Part shown: positions 15,190 through 24,333 of the stretch, piece by piece
Position numbering within the stretch: the stretch's first letter is position 1
How the letters are laid out: the number at the start of each line of letters is the position of its first letter
NCBI GenBank assembly: GCA_903952145.1
Contig: CAJBES010000281.1
Location: 1 to 37,095, forward strand
Direction of reading: 5' to 3'
Length of the DNA stretch: 37,095 bases
Origin: an uncultured Opitutaceae bacterium
GTDB lineage: Bacteria > Verrucomicrobiota > Verrucomicrobiia > Opitutales > Opitutaceae
Position numbers and translations under genes: made by a program
The notes under the pieces: generated by a model
What the model was told of the DNA's origin: nothing
Seen by the model: the letters and a program-made list of their open reading frames with translations, nothing else
The model's database searches: none

Positions 15190-16788
15190 TCAGCGCCGCG
15201 CCCCGCGGTGCAGGCGGCTCGTTGGCTTGGCCGCCACTGCGGCCGTCTCCGCCAGCGCCTTCTCGTCGAACAGCGCCGAATAGATGTAGGGGAAGCCCTC
15301 CAGCTTCTTGCGCTCCACGCCGACGCCCATGTAGCGCTCGATGCTGCGGGCGTCGCGGACGTCATCCTCGGTCACGAGGGTGAAGGCGTCGCCGGTGTGG
15401 TGGGCCCGGCCGGTGCGTCCGATGCGGTGCACGTAGTCCTCGGCGTTTTCCGGCACATCGTAGTTGATGACGTGCGAGACCCCGGCGATGTCGAGACCGC
15501 GGGCCGCGATATCGGTCGCCACCAGCACCTCGAACCGGCCCGACTTGAAGCCCTCGAGCGCCTCGATGCGCTCGCGCTGGTTGCGGTCGGAATGCATCAC
15601 GCCCACGGTGTGGCCGGAGCCCAGCAGCTTGCGCGCGATGCGGTCGGCCCCCATGCGGGTGCGGGTGAAGATCAGGACGCTCTTGAAGTCCGTGCGCTCC
15701 AGCAGGAGCTGCAGCAGCTCGAATTTCTGCGACGCCACCACCGGGTAGAACCCGTGCGACACCGTCTCCGCCGGGGCCCGATGCCGGCCGATCTCGATCT
15801 TCACCGGGTCGCGCAGCGCCCAGCTCGCCAGTTGGGCGATTTCCGGCGGCAGCGTGGCCGTGAAGAACAGCGTCTGGCGCGTCTTCGGCGTCTGCGCCAC
15901 GATGCGGCGCACGTCCGGGAGAAAACCCATGTCGAGCATGCGATCCACCTCATCGAGCACGAGAATGTCCACGTCTTTCAGCGAGCAGTTGCCCTGCTCC
16001 ATGTGGTCGAGCAGGCGGCCCGGCGTGGCCGCGAGGATGTCCACGCCTCGCCGCAGGTCCTCGAGCTGCTTGCCGTAGCCCACGCCGCCGTAAACGATCG
16101 TCACGCGCAGGTCGGTGAACTTGGCGAATTTTTGAAACGCCTCCTCCACCTGCAGCGCGAGCTCGCGGGTCGGCTCGAGGATGAGGCAGCGCAGTTTCCC
16201 GTGGGTGGCCAGCCGCTGGATGATGGGCAGCGCAAAGGCGGCCGTCTTGCCCGTGCCCGTCTGGGCCGAGCCGATGACATCGCCGCCCTGGAGCACCACC
16301 GGGATGCCCTGCGTCTGGATCGGTGTCGGGGTCACATAACCCATCTCCTGGACCGCAAACGCCAAGGCATCGGACAGCCCAAGCTTGGAAAACTCCGTGT
16401 CCATTTTTGGGATGTCCACCGGGACCGCCGGTTTGATGTCCGCCTTGCGGGGGTGGTCGAAAGTCTTGTCTATCTGTGGCCGTTCGCGCCGGCCGTGGGC
16501 GCCACCGGCATGCTCACTGCGGAAACCGCCATGCCCGCCGCTGGAACGCGTGTGCTCGCCCCTGCCACCCCGCCGCTCGCCCCGGACCCCGGGCTTGTCC
16601 CGCTGACCGCGCGGTTCCTGGGTTTGGCTGTGGCCGGCAGCCTTGGCCGGCACAGCGTGGCCACGTTCTGGACGCGGCTCCTGACGGAGTTGGGGCTTGG
16701 CGGGAAGTTTCCCGGCGGAATGGGCCGGCTTTTTTTCGGAAGAGGACGACAGGGTGCCGCGCAGCTTCGCAATGAACTTTCTGAGCAT
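15190..16788 (-). CDS. DEAD-box ATP-dependent RNA helicase (RhlE-like)
   Basis: 532 residues. A basic Arg/Gly/His-rich N-terminal extension of about 125 residues precedes the helicase core: Q motif ([16 protein letters not shown]), Walker A AQTGTGKT at 175-182, [13 protein letters not shown], motif II Asp-Glu-Val-Asp at 279-282 instead of DEAD, motif III as Thr-Ala-Thr, and motif [11 protein letters not shown]. Such enzymes unwind short RNA duplexes in ribosome assembly and mRNA decay. Here the disordered basic tail is at the N terminus, whereas RhlE proteins usually have it at the C terminus. The ATG at 16788 (MLRKF) was chosen; Met at 16827 is an alternative. Confidence 0.93.
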   Translation of the reverse strand: MLRKFIAKLRGTLSSSSEKKPAHSAGKLPAKPQLRQEPRPERGHAVPAKAAGHSQTQEPRGQRDKPGVRGERRGGRGEHTRSSGGHGGFRSEHAGGAHGRRERPQIDKTFDHPRKADIKPAVPVDIPKMDTEFSKLGLSDALAFAVQEMGYVTPTPIQTQGIPVVLQGGDVIGSAQTGTGKTAAFALPIIQRLATHGKLRCLILEPTRELALQVEEAFQKFAKFTDLRVTIVYGGVGYGKQLEDLRRGVDILAATPGRLLDHMEQGNCSLKDVDILVLDEVDRMLDMGFLPDVRRIVAQTPKTRQTLFFTATLPPEIAQLASWALRDPVKIEIGRHRAPAETVSHGFYPVVASQKFELLQLLLERTDFKSVLIFTRTRMGADRIARKLLGSGHTVGVMHSDRNQRERIEALEGFKSGRFEVLVATDIAARGLDIAGVSHVINYDVPENAEDYVHRIGRTGRAHHTGDAFTLVTEDDVRDARSIERYMGVGVERKKLEGFPYIYSALFDEKALAETAAVAAKPTSRLHRGARR

Positions 16789-16934
16789 GAGTGGTTGTGT
16801 AAAGCCGGAGCGTCGCGGAATTGCCATGCATTGCAACCCCGGAACTGTGCGCCACCCCGGGCCTCGGCCAAAGCCTGTGGGCAAACCGGTGGCCCGCGGG
16901 AGCCTTCGGGAAAATTCCCACCGTGCCTGTGTCC

Positions 16935-17330
16935 TCAGAGGTTGGCCCGGATTTTGTCGAGAATGGCGAGGGAAACCGCCTCGTCACCAAAGATCCCGAC
17001 GCGGATCTTCACCTTGGTGACCTGGCCGCTGACCTTCGTCATGATGATCTCAACCTTCTTGTCCTGGGCGGTGCGCGCGGTGAGGTTGGCTGCGAGAGCA
17101 TCCTTCCGGTCGCTGATCTTCACAAACTCCAGCTGGCTGACGGCGCGGTCGGCCGCCTTGTTGGTGGCATTGAGTGAGCCTTCGAGGGTGGCCTCGAGGT
17201 CGCCACGGATGTAGGCCACGGCGCCGGCGCCCGCACCGACGGCCACGGCAACACAACCCGATTGCAAAGCCACGGCAACGGCCAAGGCCAATCCGGCCAG
17301 GGCGCGAACCAAAAGTTTGGAAATTTTCAT
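16935..17330 (-). CDS. DUF3568-like lipoprotein
   Basis: 131 residues. A signal peptide ends in a lipobox (LQSGC, Cys26), followed by a short Gly/Ala/Val stretch and a compact domain with YIRGDLEATLEGSLNATNKAADRAV and alternating strands near the C terminus (KVEIIMTKVSG, KVKIRVGIFGDE). This matches the layout of the DUF3568 family of small envelope lipoproteins, whose role is unknown. The ATG at 17330 is used; an in-frame Met sits two codons upstream. It is transcribed divergently from the SRAP gene, with about 140 bp between them for both promoters. Confidence 0.8.
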   Translation of the reverse strand: MKISKLLVRALAGLALAVAVALQSGCVAVAVGAGAGAVAYIRGDLEATLEGSLNATNKAADRAVSQLEFVKISDRKDALAANLTARTAQDKKVEIIMTKVSGQVTKVKIRVGIFGDEAVSLAILDKIRANL

Positions 17331-17473
17331 AGGCATAGACTCACATAGACAGCGACTGTGACAATTGGTTTCTGCATTGGCCCAGGGATAGACGTGGTGA
17401 TTGCTTTGGGTCGGCCCGCCGGTGGCGTGAAGGGTTGACGCGACCCGCGGTCCGCACCAGCCAAGAGCACGCC

Positions 17474-18190
17474 ATGTGCACCCGTTTCGCACTGTTGCTG
17501 CAGGATCACCGCGACATCCTGGCGCGCCTCGGTATCGGCGAGCCCGGTGACTTCGTATCGCGCTACAACATCCCGCCCGGTGCCGTCCTGCCGGCCGTGC
17601 GCACCGGCCCGGCGCCCCATGCCCGCGAGGGCGCCTCCCTGCGTTGGGGTCTCGTGCCCGGCTGGGCCATGGCCGGTTTTGATGGCGCCAAGCTGGCCAA
17701 CGCCCGGGCCGAAACGCTGGCCGCCAAGCCCTCCTTCCGTGCCGCCTTCCGCGCCCGGCGCTGTGTGATCCCGGCCAGCGGTTTCTACGAATGGACCTCC
17801 ACCAGCCGCCTGCGCCTGCCGTGGTTCTTCCGCCGCCACGACGGGCGCCCGTTCTGTTTCGCCGGTCTCTGGGAGTGCTGGCACCCACCCGGCGGTGTTG
17901 CGCTCGAGACCTGCGCCATCGTCACCACCACGCCCAACGCCGAGATGCGCCCCATCCACGACCGCATGCCCGTCATTCTCAACCCCACACAGGCCGAGGC
18001 CTGGCTCGACCCGGGGCACCCGCCCGCCCAACTCGCAACCCTCCTCCTGCCCCCGCCTGACGGCACCCTCACGGCCACAACCGTCAGCCGGCGCATGAAC
18101 AACATCCGCCACGACGACCCCGCCTGCCTCGCCCCCGCACCCCACGGCCCGGCAGACCCCGACGGACCGCAACTGCCGCTCGGTATTTGA
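17474..18190 (+). CDS. SOS response-associated peptidase (SRAP/YedK/HMCES family)
   Basis: 238 residues. The catalytic Cys2 is directly after the initiator Met (MCTRF), and Asn75-Arg77 (NARAET), Glu106 (SGFYEW) and His162 (IHDRMPVIL) complete the active site. The family forms a covalent thiazolidine link to abasic sites in single-stranded DNA, shielding them until repair. The start at 17474 is fixed by the need to expose Cys2 after Met removal. The stretch 195-238 is Pro-rich and typical of a divergent C terminus. No repair genes are adjacent. Confidence 0.95.
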   Translation: MCTRFALLLQDHRDILARLGIGEPGDFVSRYNIPPGAVLPAVRTGPAPHAREGASLRWGLVPGWAMAGFDGAKLANARAETLAAKPSFRAAFRARRCVIPASGFYEWTSTSRLRLPWFFRRHDGRPFCFAGLWECWHPPGGVALETCAIVTTTPNAEMRPIHDRMPVILNPTQAEAWLDPGHPPAQLATLLLPPPDGTLTATTVSRRMNNIRHDDPACLAPAPHGPADPDGPQLPLGI

Positions 18191-18265
18191 GGTGGCCCGC
18201 CGCACCCCACCGCGGAAGGACATTGTCAGCGGAGCCTTCGTGTGCCGGACTGACCGGCATCCCGC

Positions 18266-19411
18266 GTGAACCTGCTTGATCGTTACATCTTCAAAAGCGT
18301 GCTCGGCTCCTGCCTCGCGGCGGTGGGGCTTTTCGCCTTTGTGCTCATGCTGGGCAACGCCATCCGCGATCTGCTTGGCTACGTGCTGGCCGGCCAGCTC
18401 ACGCCCGCGACTTTCGCCCGGCTGATTTTTCTCCTCATCCCGTTCGCCGTTTCCTATGCCCTGCCCATGGGCATGCTGACCGGGGTGCTCCTCACCCTCG
18501 GGCGCCTCTCCGCCGACAGTGAGGTCACCGCGATGCGCGCCGCCGGCATCAGCCTCACCCGCATCGCCCGTCCCGTGGCCCTGCTCGGCGCCCTCGGCTT
18601 TTTGCTCGGCCTCTACGTCAACTTCACCGCGATGCCGCAGGCCCGCCTGCAATATCAGCGCGAGCTCGCGGACGCCGTGCGCACCAACCCCCTGCGCTTC
18701 ATCGTCCCGCGCACCTACATCCGCGATTTCCCCGGCTACGTCGTCTATGTCGGCGACAAGCAGGGCACGGTGCTCACGGATTTTTGGCTGTGGGAGCTCG
18801 ACCGCACGCAGCGCGTGGTCCGCGCCGTCCGCGCCTCCTCCGGACGCTTCGACTACGATGCAGAGGCCAACACCCTGCTCCTGACCCTGCTCAACGCCCA
18901 GATCGAGTCGCGCAACCCGCGCCAACCGGAGAATTTCACCGAGGCCCCGCTCGTCGGCACCTTTGACAAAACCGAATCGATCCGACTGCCGCTGGACAAG
19001 CTTTTCGGCCGCGCCGACATCCAGCAGAAGCTCAAGTGGATGACCTACGGCCAGCTCCGCGACGAGGAGGCGCGCCTCGCCGCCCTCGTGGTGCCACCCG
19101 GGCAGGCGAAGCCGCACCGCCGCGAGCAGATGAAAGTGCAGCTCGTGCTGCAGGAAAAATTCCAGAACGCCCTCGCCATGCTCTCGTTCGCCCTCATCGG
19201 GGTGCCGCTGGGCATCAAGGTCTCGCGGCGCGAAACCTCGGCCAACCTCGGCGTCGCCGTCGTCCTGGCGCTCGGTTACTATTTCCTGACGGTCATGGTC
19301 AACTGGCTCGACCGGCACCCGGAATACCGCCCCGACCTCCTGTTCTGGATTCCCAACCTGCTATTCCTCGGGCTGGCGCTGTGGCTCTTCAGCCGCATCG
19401 ACCGGCGCTGA
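18266..19411 (+). CDS. LptF/LptG-family lipopolysaccharide export permease
   Basis: 381 residues with the family layout: a first membrane helix (YIFKSVLGSCLAAVGLFAF), two more helices to residue about 115, a large periplasmic beta-jellyroll domain (about 125-270) and three C-terminal helices. The LSADSEVTAMRAAGIS coupling-helix motif, which contacts the LptB ATPase, is at about 86-101. LptF and LptG form the inner-membrane part of the LPS transporter. The start is a GTG at 18266. The paired permease gene and lptB are not in the window. Its 3' end overlaps the convergent PAP2 gene by 51 bp. Confidence 0.92.
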   Translation: MNLLDRYIFKSVLGSCLAAVGLFAFVLMLGNAIRDLLGYVLAGQLTPATFARLIFLLIPFAVSYALPMGMLTGVLLTLGRLSADSEVTAMRAAGISLTRIARPVALLGALGFLLGLYVNFTAMPQARLQYQRELADAVRTNPLRFIVPRTYIRDFPGYVVYVGDKQGTVLTDFWLWELDRTQRVVRAVRASSGRFDYDAEANTLLLTLLNAQIESRNPRQPENFTEAPLVGTFDKTESIRLPLDKLFGRADIQQKLKWMTYGQLRDEEARLAALVVPPGQAKPHRREQMKVQLVLQEKFQNALAMLSFALIGVPLGIKVSRRETSANLGVAVVLALGYYFLTVMVNWLDRHPEYRPDLLFWIPNLLFLGLALWLFSRIDRR

Positions 19412-20125
19412 CCGTGCCCCCGGGCGGCTTGCACCCAGCAGCCGCCGCCACAGCAGGAAGAAAATCCATGCCACCAGCATCGTGACCAGCGAGTGGCTCA
19501 GGTAGTGCGCGCCCTTGAGGGTCTGATAGACAGCCATCAGACCGCCCACCCCGAGCCCGATGGCCGCCCCGATGAACCGGCCGCGTTGGGTGCGGGCCAG
19601 TTGCAGCAGGGCCACGAGCGCAAAGCCGCCGCTCGCATGCCCCGCCGGAAAGCCGCGTCCGCGCCGCTCCGGCCGGTCGCCTTCGGGATAGGGCTCACAG
19701 AGCCGAATATAGGGCACGTCGCCGCCGTAGCGGCGGATCTCCGAGGGACAGAAGATGTTCGTCGTCGCCTTGCCCGCGCCGATCAACACCGGCACCGTCG
19801 CCAGCGTCGCCACCACCACCCCGAGGTTGCGCCGCGTCAGCGCCACGCCGCTGAACCGGGCGCGCCAGCGCTCCGGCCCGCACAGCAGCACGATCAGGCC
19901 CACGCCGAAGGAGATGATGAGCGCCTTCGGCCCGGTGTAAAAAAACAGCCGCGGCAGCGGCGCGTTGCCGTCCACGATCCAGACCTGCCGCGCAAAATCG
20001 TAGCAATGATCCTGCACCCACAGATCCACCTCGGTGAGTTCAAAGAACAGGATCACGAAGACCAGCAGCGCGAGCGCGGGCCAGAGCATGCGGTCAGGCC
20101 AGGGCCGGCGGGGTGCGGGTTTCAT
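19361..20125 (-). CDS. PAP2-family membrane phosphatase
   Basis: 254 residues with five or six membrane segments. The phosphatidic-acid-phosphatase motifs are seen in order: a Lys in GAGKATTNIFCPSEI (motif 1), FPAGHASGGF with the catalytic His (motif 2), and LKGAHYLSHSL (motif 3). Family members remove phosphate from lipid or sugar-lipid headgroups on the outer face of the inner membrane. It is the last gene of a minus-strand operon with an LTA-synthase-like enzyme and a beta-barrel, overlapping the latter by four bases (ATGA). A role in remodelling lipid A or a phospholipid-derived polymer is likely but not provable here. Confidence 0.9.
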   Translation of the reverse strand: MKPAPRRPWPDRMLWPALALLVFVILFFELTEVDLWVQDHCYDFARQVWIVDGNAPLPRLFFYTGPKALIISFGVGLIVLLCGPERWRARFSGVALTRRNLGVVVATLATVPVLIGAGKATTNIFCPSEIRRYGGDVPYIRLCEPYPEGDRPERRGRGFPAGHASGGFALVALLQLARTQRGRFIGAAIGLGVGGLMAVYQTLKGAHYLSHSLVTMLVAWIFFLLWRRLLGASRPGARSAPVDAAEEPQRQPEE

Positions 20126-21036
20126 GGCGCGGCCGGGGCGGCTTGGGCTTTGCCCCGCAACCAGCGCTTCAAGTCGAAACTGCCGCGCAGCTTCATACTG
20201 AGACCGAAAACCGATCCGTCCGGCCCAAGGCTCACACGCGGGGCGATGCCGAGCAACCACAGGCCGCGGGCGTTGAAGGTGTAGCGTTTTGGCAGCGGCC
20301 ACACGATGCCGGGACGGAAGGTGACCACGTCGCGGTGGTTGTCCCCCATGAGGCGGGTGGTGGCCACCGTCGTCTCAAAGGTGTAGGTGAGCTTGGGCCG
20401 CTGCCAGACGATGCCGGCGTTGGCACTGAGCGAGTCGTCGCCGAGTTCGTTGTCCTCGAGCGTGAGAGGCAGCCCGGTGCGCGTGACGTTGTCGGCGCTG
20501 ACGCCCCAGAAGAATCGCATGTCCTTGTTCGCCTCCAGCTGCCGGGAAAAGGTGGTGAAGTAGGACATGTGCCGCAGGCCGTCGGTGATGTCCGGCGGCG
20601 GGTTGCCGTTGGGCGTGATGTAGTCGAGGCCCACGCCGGTGTCCCAGCCCGGCCAGAATTTTTCACCGATGCGGTATTTGGTGCCAACGTGGTAACTGGA
20701 GAAGCCCTTGCGGTCGAAAAAAGGCTCGTCGCCGAGTCCGTGGGCAAAATACGCCTCCACCTCGCCGGTGACTTCCCAGCGCGAGGTGAGGCCGTAGCGC
20801 AGGCCCAGCGGCGCGCGCAGGTAGTCCTTGCGGTGAAGGTCGCCAAAATGCGGATGGATGATCAGCTTCAGCCGGTTTTTCTTTTCCACGCCCGGCAACG
20901 CACTTTCAAAAATGCCGCGGATGCGCAGCTCGTCGTCGGAGACCTTGGGGGCGGGCGGCGGCTCCTGGGCGCGCACCACGGCGCCCACCAGCAGCGCCAG
21001 CGCCGGACCCAGCAGGAAGCGATGAACAATTTTCAT
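20122..21036 (-). CDS. Putative outer-membrane beta-barrel protein
   Basis: 304 residues. A signal peptide (MKIVHRFLLGPALALLVGAVVRAQ) is followed by a chain rich in alternating amphipathic strands with aromatic girdle residues, such as RYGLTSRWEVTGEVEAYF and LTYTFETTVATTRL. I do not recognise a named family. It lies between the LTA-synthase-like gene (31 bp upstream) and the PAP2 gene (4-bp overlap), so it may be the outer-membrane partner of that envelope operon. The start at 21036 has the only good signal sequence in frame. Confidence 0.75.
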   Translation of the reverse strand: MKIVHRFLLGPALALLVGAVVRAQEPPPAPKVSDDELRIRGIFESALPGVEKKNRLKLIIHPHFGDLHRKDYLRAPLGLRYGLTSRWEVTGEVEAYFAHGLGDEPFFDRKGFSSYHVGTKYRIGEKFWPGWDTGVGLDYITPNGNPPPDITDGLRHMSYFTTFSRQLEANKDMRFFWGVSADNVTRTGLPLTLEDNELGDDSLSANAGIVWQRPKLTYTFETTVATTRLMGDNHRDVVTFRPGIVWPLPKRYTFNARGLWLLGIAPRVSLGPDGSVFGLSMKLRGSFDLKRWLRGKAQAAPAAP

Positions 21037-21067
21037 AGGGTGCAGGTTATGAGGTGATGGGTTGAGT

Positions 21068-23050
21068 CTAGCGGCGGCCGGCCGCCTGTTCGGCGGCCAG
21101 TTCCTCGGCGGAGAGCGCCGGGTAGCCGCCGGTCTGGTAAAGATAGCTCGCGGTCTGGTAGTAGGCGATCGTCGTGTCGCGCAACTCCCGGTTCTCCGCC
21201 TGCGGGGTGAGCGCAAATGTTGCCGGATCATAGACAAACTGCCCCGCATGGCGCACGGGGCTGAGCACGTTAAGCTGCCCGTCACGATAGAGGCCCAGCC
21301 GCTGGTAGGTGCCGATGAGCGCGCGGCCCGGGCCCTGCGCCCGGGTGACATCCCAGCCGTAGAACCGCGTGGCGTAGCTCCAATTGAGCAGACCGAGCAG
21401 CGTCGGCGCAAAGTCCACCTGGCTCGTGAGCGTGGTCACGCGGCCGGGCGCAATCTGGCCGCCGGGCGCATAAATGATGAGCGGGATGTGGTAGTTCTGC
21501 ACGGGCAGCTCGGTCTTGCCGGCGGAGCTGGCGCAATGGTCGGCCACGATGACAAAGATCGTGTTCTTGAACCACGGCTTCGCGGACGCATCGCGGATGA
21601 GCTGCCCGATGGCGTAGTCCGTGTATTTCACTGCACCGGCGCGGCCGGAGACCTTCGACGGCAGGTCGATCTTGCCCTCCGGGTAGGTGTAGGGCCGGTG
21701 GTTCGATGTCGTCATCACGAAGAAATGGAACGGCTTGCCGGCGGCCGCCGCGTTATCGGCCTCGCGCAGGGTCCAGTTGTAGAGGTCCCCGTCGCACGCG
21801 CCCCAGGCGTTGGCAAAGGTGATGTCCTCCTTGGCCACGGTGGCGCGGTCGATCACGCGATAGCCGTTGTTGCCAAAGAAGGTGTTCATGTTGTCGAAGT
21901 AACCGTAGCCGCTGTAGATGAAGGCGGTGTCGTAGCCGCGGCTCCGCAGCACGCTGCCGAGGCTGAACATGTTCCCGTTGCGCGGGCGTTTGATGATCGA
22001 GCGGCCGGGGGTCGGGGGGAGCCCGAGGGTGAGCGCCTCCATGCCGCGGTCCGTGCGGGTGCCGGTGGCGTAGAAATTCTCGAAGACGAGGCTCCGGCCG
22101 GCGAGCTCCTCCAGCTGCGGCGTCAGCCGTGAGGCGTGGTGGAAGGTGCTCAAAAACTCCGCGCTCAGGCTCTCGACCGTGATCTGGATGATGTTCGGCC
22201 GCAGCTCGGGCCCCTCGTTGCGGATGTAGCGCAGGGTGCCCTGCGGTTTGGGACCGAAGGTCCGTGAGCCGTCGCGCGCGAGCTCGGTCCGGATGCGACG
22301 GAAGGCCTCCGGCCCGTCGAGCGTCGGGTAGAACTTGGCGAATTCGAGTTCGTTGTTGCGGAAGGCGGCGAAGAACGACCACGGCCCGTTCTTCGCGAGC
22401 TCGCGGTTGTAGTCATTGCGGAAGGCCGGCAGGTGGTTCGAATCGAGCAGCAGTCCGAAGGCCAGCGGCACCGCGAACCAGGCCAGGCCTGCCTTCAGCC
22501 GCGCCCGCCCCGGCGCGCCGGCCGTGCCCAGCCATTGTCCCACCCAACCGGTGCGCAGCCCCAGCGCATAGATCACGACCGCCCCCAGCGCCACCCCGCC
22601 GAAAATCGCCGGCAGGTTGTAGGACTCGCGGATGTTGCCGACCACCTCGGTCGTGTAGATCAGGTAGTCCACCGCGATGAAGTTGAACCGCACGCCGAAC
22701 TCGTCCCAGAACGTCCACTCCGCCACCGCGGTGAACAGCAGCCCGCCCGTGATGAGCACCCCCGTGAGATGCGCCAGCCCGCGGCCCCGGCGTCCGGTCA
22801 GGCCGCCCGCCGGCAGCAGCGTGAGCAACAGGGTGATGGGCAGCGACCATAGGCCCGCCGCCGCGAGGTCATAGACGAAGCCGCACGCGAACGCCCCCGG
22901 CAGGCTCGCGTTCCAACCCACCTCACCGGCCGACTTCAGCAACAGCGCCGTGCGGGTGCCCAGGGCCACGGCCAGGAACAGGCCGATGAACAGCAGGGTG
23001 CCGCCGTGGCGCGAGGCGAGGCGGCGCTGCAGGAATGGGGGGAGCTTCAT
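21068..23050 (-). CDS. LTA-synthase/MdoB-type sulfatase-fold phosphotransferase
   Basis: 660 residues. Five N-terminal membrane helices (to about residue 205) anchor a periplasmic alkaline-phosphatase-fold domain. Metal and nucleophile residues are visible: Glu293 in ITVESLSAEF, Thr333 in ATGTRTDRGMEAL, and VIVADHC near the end, with HHASR and NHRPY substrate loops. Homologues transfer glycerol phosphate from phosphatidylglycerol to teichoic acid or periplasmic glucans. In a Gram-negative setting the second function, or lipid modification, is more likely. It leads an operon with a beta-barrel and a PAP2 phosphatase and is divergent from holA. Confidence 0.9.
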   Translation of the reverse strand: MKLPPFLQRRLASRHGGTLLFIGLFLAVALGTRTALLLKSAGEVGWNASLPGAFACGFVYDLAAAGLWSLPITLLLTLLPAGGLTGRRGRGLAHLTGVLITGGLLFTAVAEWTFWDEFGVRFNFIAVDYLIYTTEVVGNIRESYNLPAIFGGVALGAVVIYALGLRTGWVGQWLGTAGAPGRARLKAGLAWFAVPLAFGLLLDSNHLPAFRNDYNRELAKNGPWSFFAAFRNNELEFAKFYPTLDGPEAFRRIRTELARDGSRTFGPKPQGTLRYIRNEGPELRPNIIQITVESLSAEFLSTFHHASRLTPQLEELAGRSLVFENFYATGTRTDRGMEALTLGLPPTPGRSIIKRPRNGNMFSLGSVLRSRGYDTAFIYSGYGYFDNMNTFFGNNGYRVIDRATVAKEDITFANAWGACDGDLYNWTLREADNAAAAGKPFHFFVMTTSNHRPYTYPEGKIDLPSKVSGRAGAVKYTDYAIGQLIRDASAKPWFKNTIFVIVADHCASSAGKTELPVQNYHIPLIIYAPGGQIAPGRVTTLTSQVDFAPTLLGLLNWSYATRFYGWDVTRAQGPGRALIGTYQRLGLYRDGQLNVLSPVRHAGQFVYDPATFALTPQAENRELRDTTIAYYQTASYLYQTGGYPALSAEELAAEQAAGRR

Positions 23051-23202
23051 GGGTGGGACAACAACGGTCGGGGGAATGTCGACACGGGAAACACAAAAAG
23101 GTCGCAGGCAAGTTGAAACTGTCGCCATGCAAACCCCCGCCGCATCCACCCGCGAGTTTTTTAGGCGTGCGCCCGCCGCCGCTTGTTGTGAAAACCCTCC
23201 CC

Positions 23203-24294
23203 ATGCCCGCCTGGCCCTTCACCTTCATCTGCGGCTCCGACGACTTCCTCGTGGACCGGCTCGGCCGGGAACGCTTCGCCGCGCTCGCGACGGAGGCCAC
23301 GGACGAGTTTTCCCGCGAGATCATCAGCGGCTTCGCCAACAACGTCGCCGAGGTCGAGTCCGCCCTCAACCGCCTGCGCGAGAGCGTGCAGACCATCGCC
23401 ATGTTCGGCGGCCGGCGCGTCGTGTGGTTCAAGGACGTGAGCTTCCTCGCCGACACCGTCACCGGCCGCGCCGATGGCACCCTCAAGCTGGTCGGCGACC
23501 TGCAGGAACTCCTCGCCACAGTGAACCCCGCCGAGACCGCCGTCCTCGTCACCGCCGCTCCCGTGGACCGCCGCCGCGCCTTCCCCAAGTGGTGCGAGAA
23601 AAACTCCGACTTCACCCTTGTCGGGGGCAACGATGATGACGCCGCGCTCGAGGGCGTCGTGCTGCGCGAGGCGGCGGCGGCCGGCGTCAGTTTCACGTCC
23701 GACGCCACCCGCCTGCTGCTGGCCAGGGTGGGGCCCAACACCCGCCTCCTCGTCGAGGAGGTCAACAAACTCGCCACCTACGCCGGCGCCGGCGCGACGA
23801 TTGAGGAGGCCCAGGTCGTGGAACTCACGCCCAACGTGGCCGAGGGCGACTTCTTCGAGACCGCCGAGGCGTTCTTCAGCGGCGACCTGCGCTGGACCCT
23901 CGCCGCGCTCGAGCGGCATTTCTTCACCGGCGGCGACGCCCGCCCCGTCATCTCCGCCCTGCAGAACCGCAACCGCATCCTCATCCAGGTGCGCGCGCTG
24001 GTGGACGCCGGCGAGGCCCGCCTCGGCCCGCGCGGACTCGACGGACTGCAGGGCGCCGCGAGCACCTACGCGGCGCGTTTCGGTGCCGCCGCCGGGGAGA
24101 AGAGCGCCTACAACGTGTTCACGCAGAATCCGTGGTATGTCGGCAAACTCGCCGGCAGCGGCAAACTTCCCGTGCTCCGCCGGCTGATCGACCACCAGCA
24201 GGAATTCATCGCCACCTTCGAGGCCATCATCCAGCGCCCGCGCGAGCAGGAGGAAGTCCTGCGCGAAATGGCCGTCCGCTGCCTCTCCGCCTGA
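23203..24294 (+). CDS. holA: DNA polymerase III subunit delta
   Basis: Delta opens the beta sliding clamp within the clamp-loader complex. The 363-residue protein has the family pattern: FTFICGSDDFLVDRL at the start, MFGGRRVVWFKDVSFL near 67-82, TRLLLARVGPNTRLLVEEVNKLATYAG near 168-194, and the C-terminal domain with SALQNRNRILIQVRALVDAG. Sequence conservation in this family is low, but the whole order fits. The ATG at 23203 gives the usual N terminus; an upstream reading would run through the divergent promoter region. It converges on the MATE gene with a palindrome between. Confidence 0.9.
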   Translation: MPAWPFTFICGSDDFLVDRLGRERFAALATEATDEFSREIISGFANNVAEVESALNRLRESVQTIAMFGGRRVVWFKDVSFLADTVTGRADGTLKLVGDLQELLATVNPAETAVLVTAAPVDRRRAFPKWCEKNSDFTLVGGNDDDAALEGVVLREAAAAGVSFTSDATRLLLARVGPNTRLLVEEVNKLATYAGAGATIEEAQVVELTPNVAEGDFFETAEAFFSGDLRWTLAALERHFFTGGDARPVISALQNRNRILIQVRALVDAGEARLGPRGLDGLQGAASTYAARFGAAAGEKSAYNVFTQNPWYVGKLAGSGKLPVLRRLIDHQQEFIATFEAIIQRPREQEEVLREMAVRCLSA

Positions 24295-24306
24295 GCCGCC
24301 CAATCC

Positions 24307-24333
24307 GGCTTTTCACGTAATACGTGAAAAGCC
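24307..24333. terminator. Bidirectional terminator between holA and the MATE gene
   Basis: Perfect inverted repeat with 12-bp arms GGCTTTTCACGT (24307-24318) and its complement (24322-24333) around AAT. It lies 12 bp after holA and includes the last codons and stop of the convergent MATE gene, so one element can serve both transcripts. Confidence 0.7.

Noticed and set aside
15952-15963. Helicase DEVD instead of DEAD as a sign of inactivity
   Set aside because: Asp-Glu and the other motifs are intact, and variation at the third position is tolerated in this superfamily.
15208-17214. Open frame of 668 codons on the plus strand
   Set aside because: It lies antisense to the DEAD-box helicase and DUF3568 genes, is Arg/His-rich without any motif, and is a by-product of high GC.
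17327-19318. Open frame of 663 codons on the minus strand
   Set aside because: Antisense to the SRAP and LptF/LptG genes; the translation has no domain and is low complexity.
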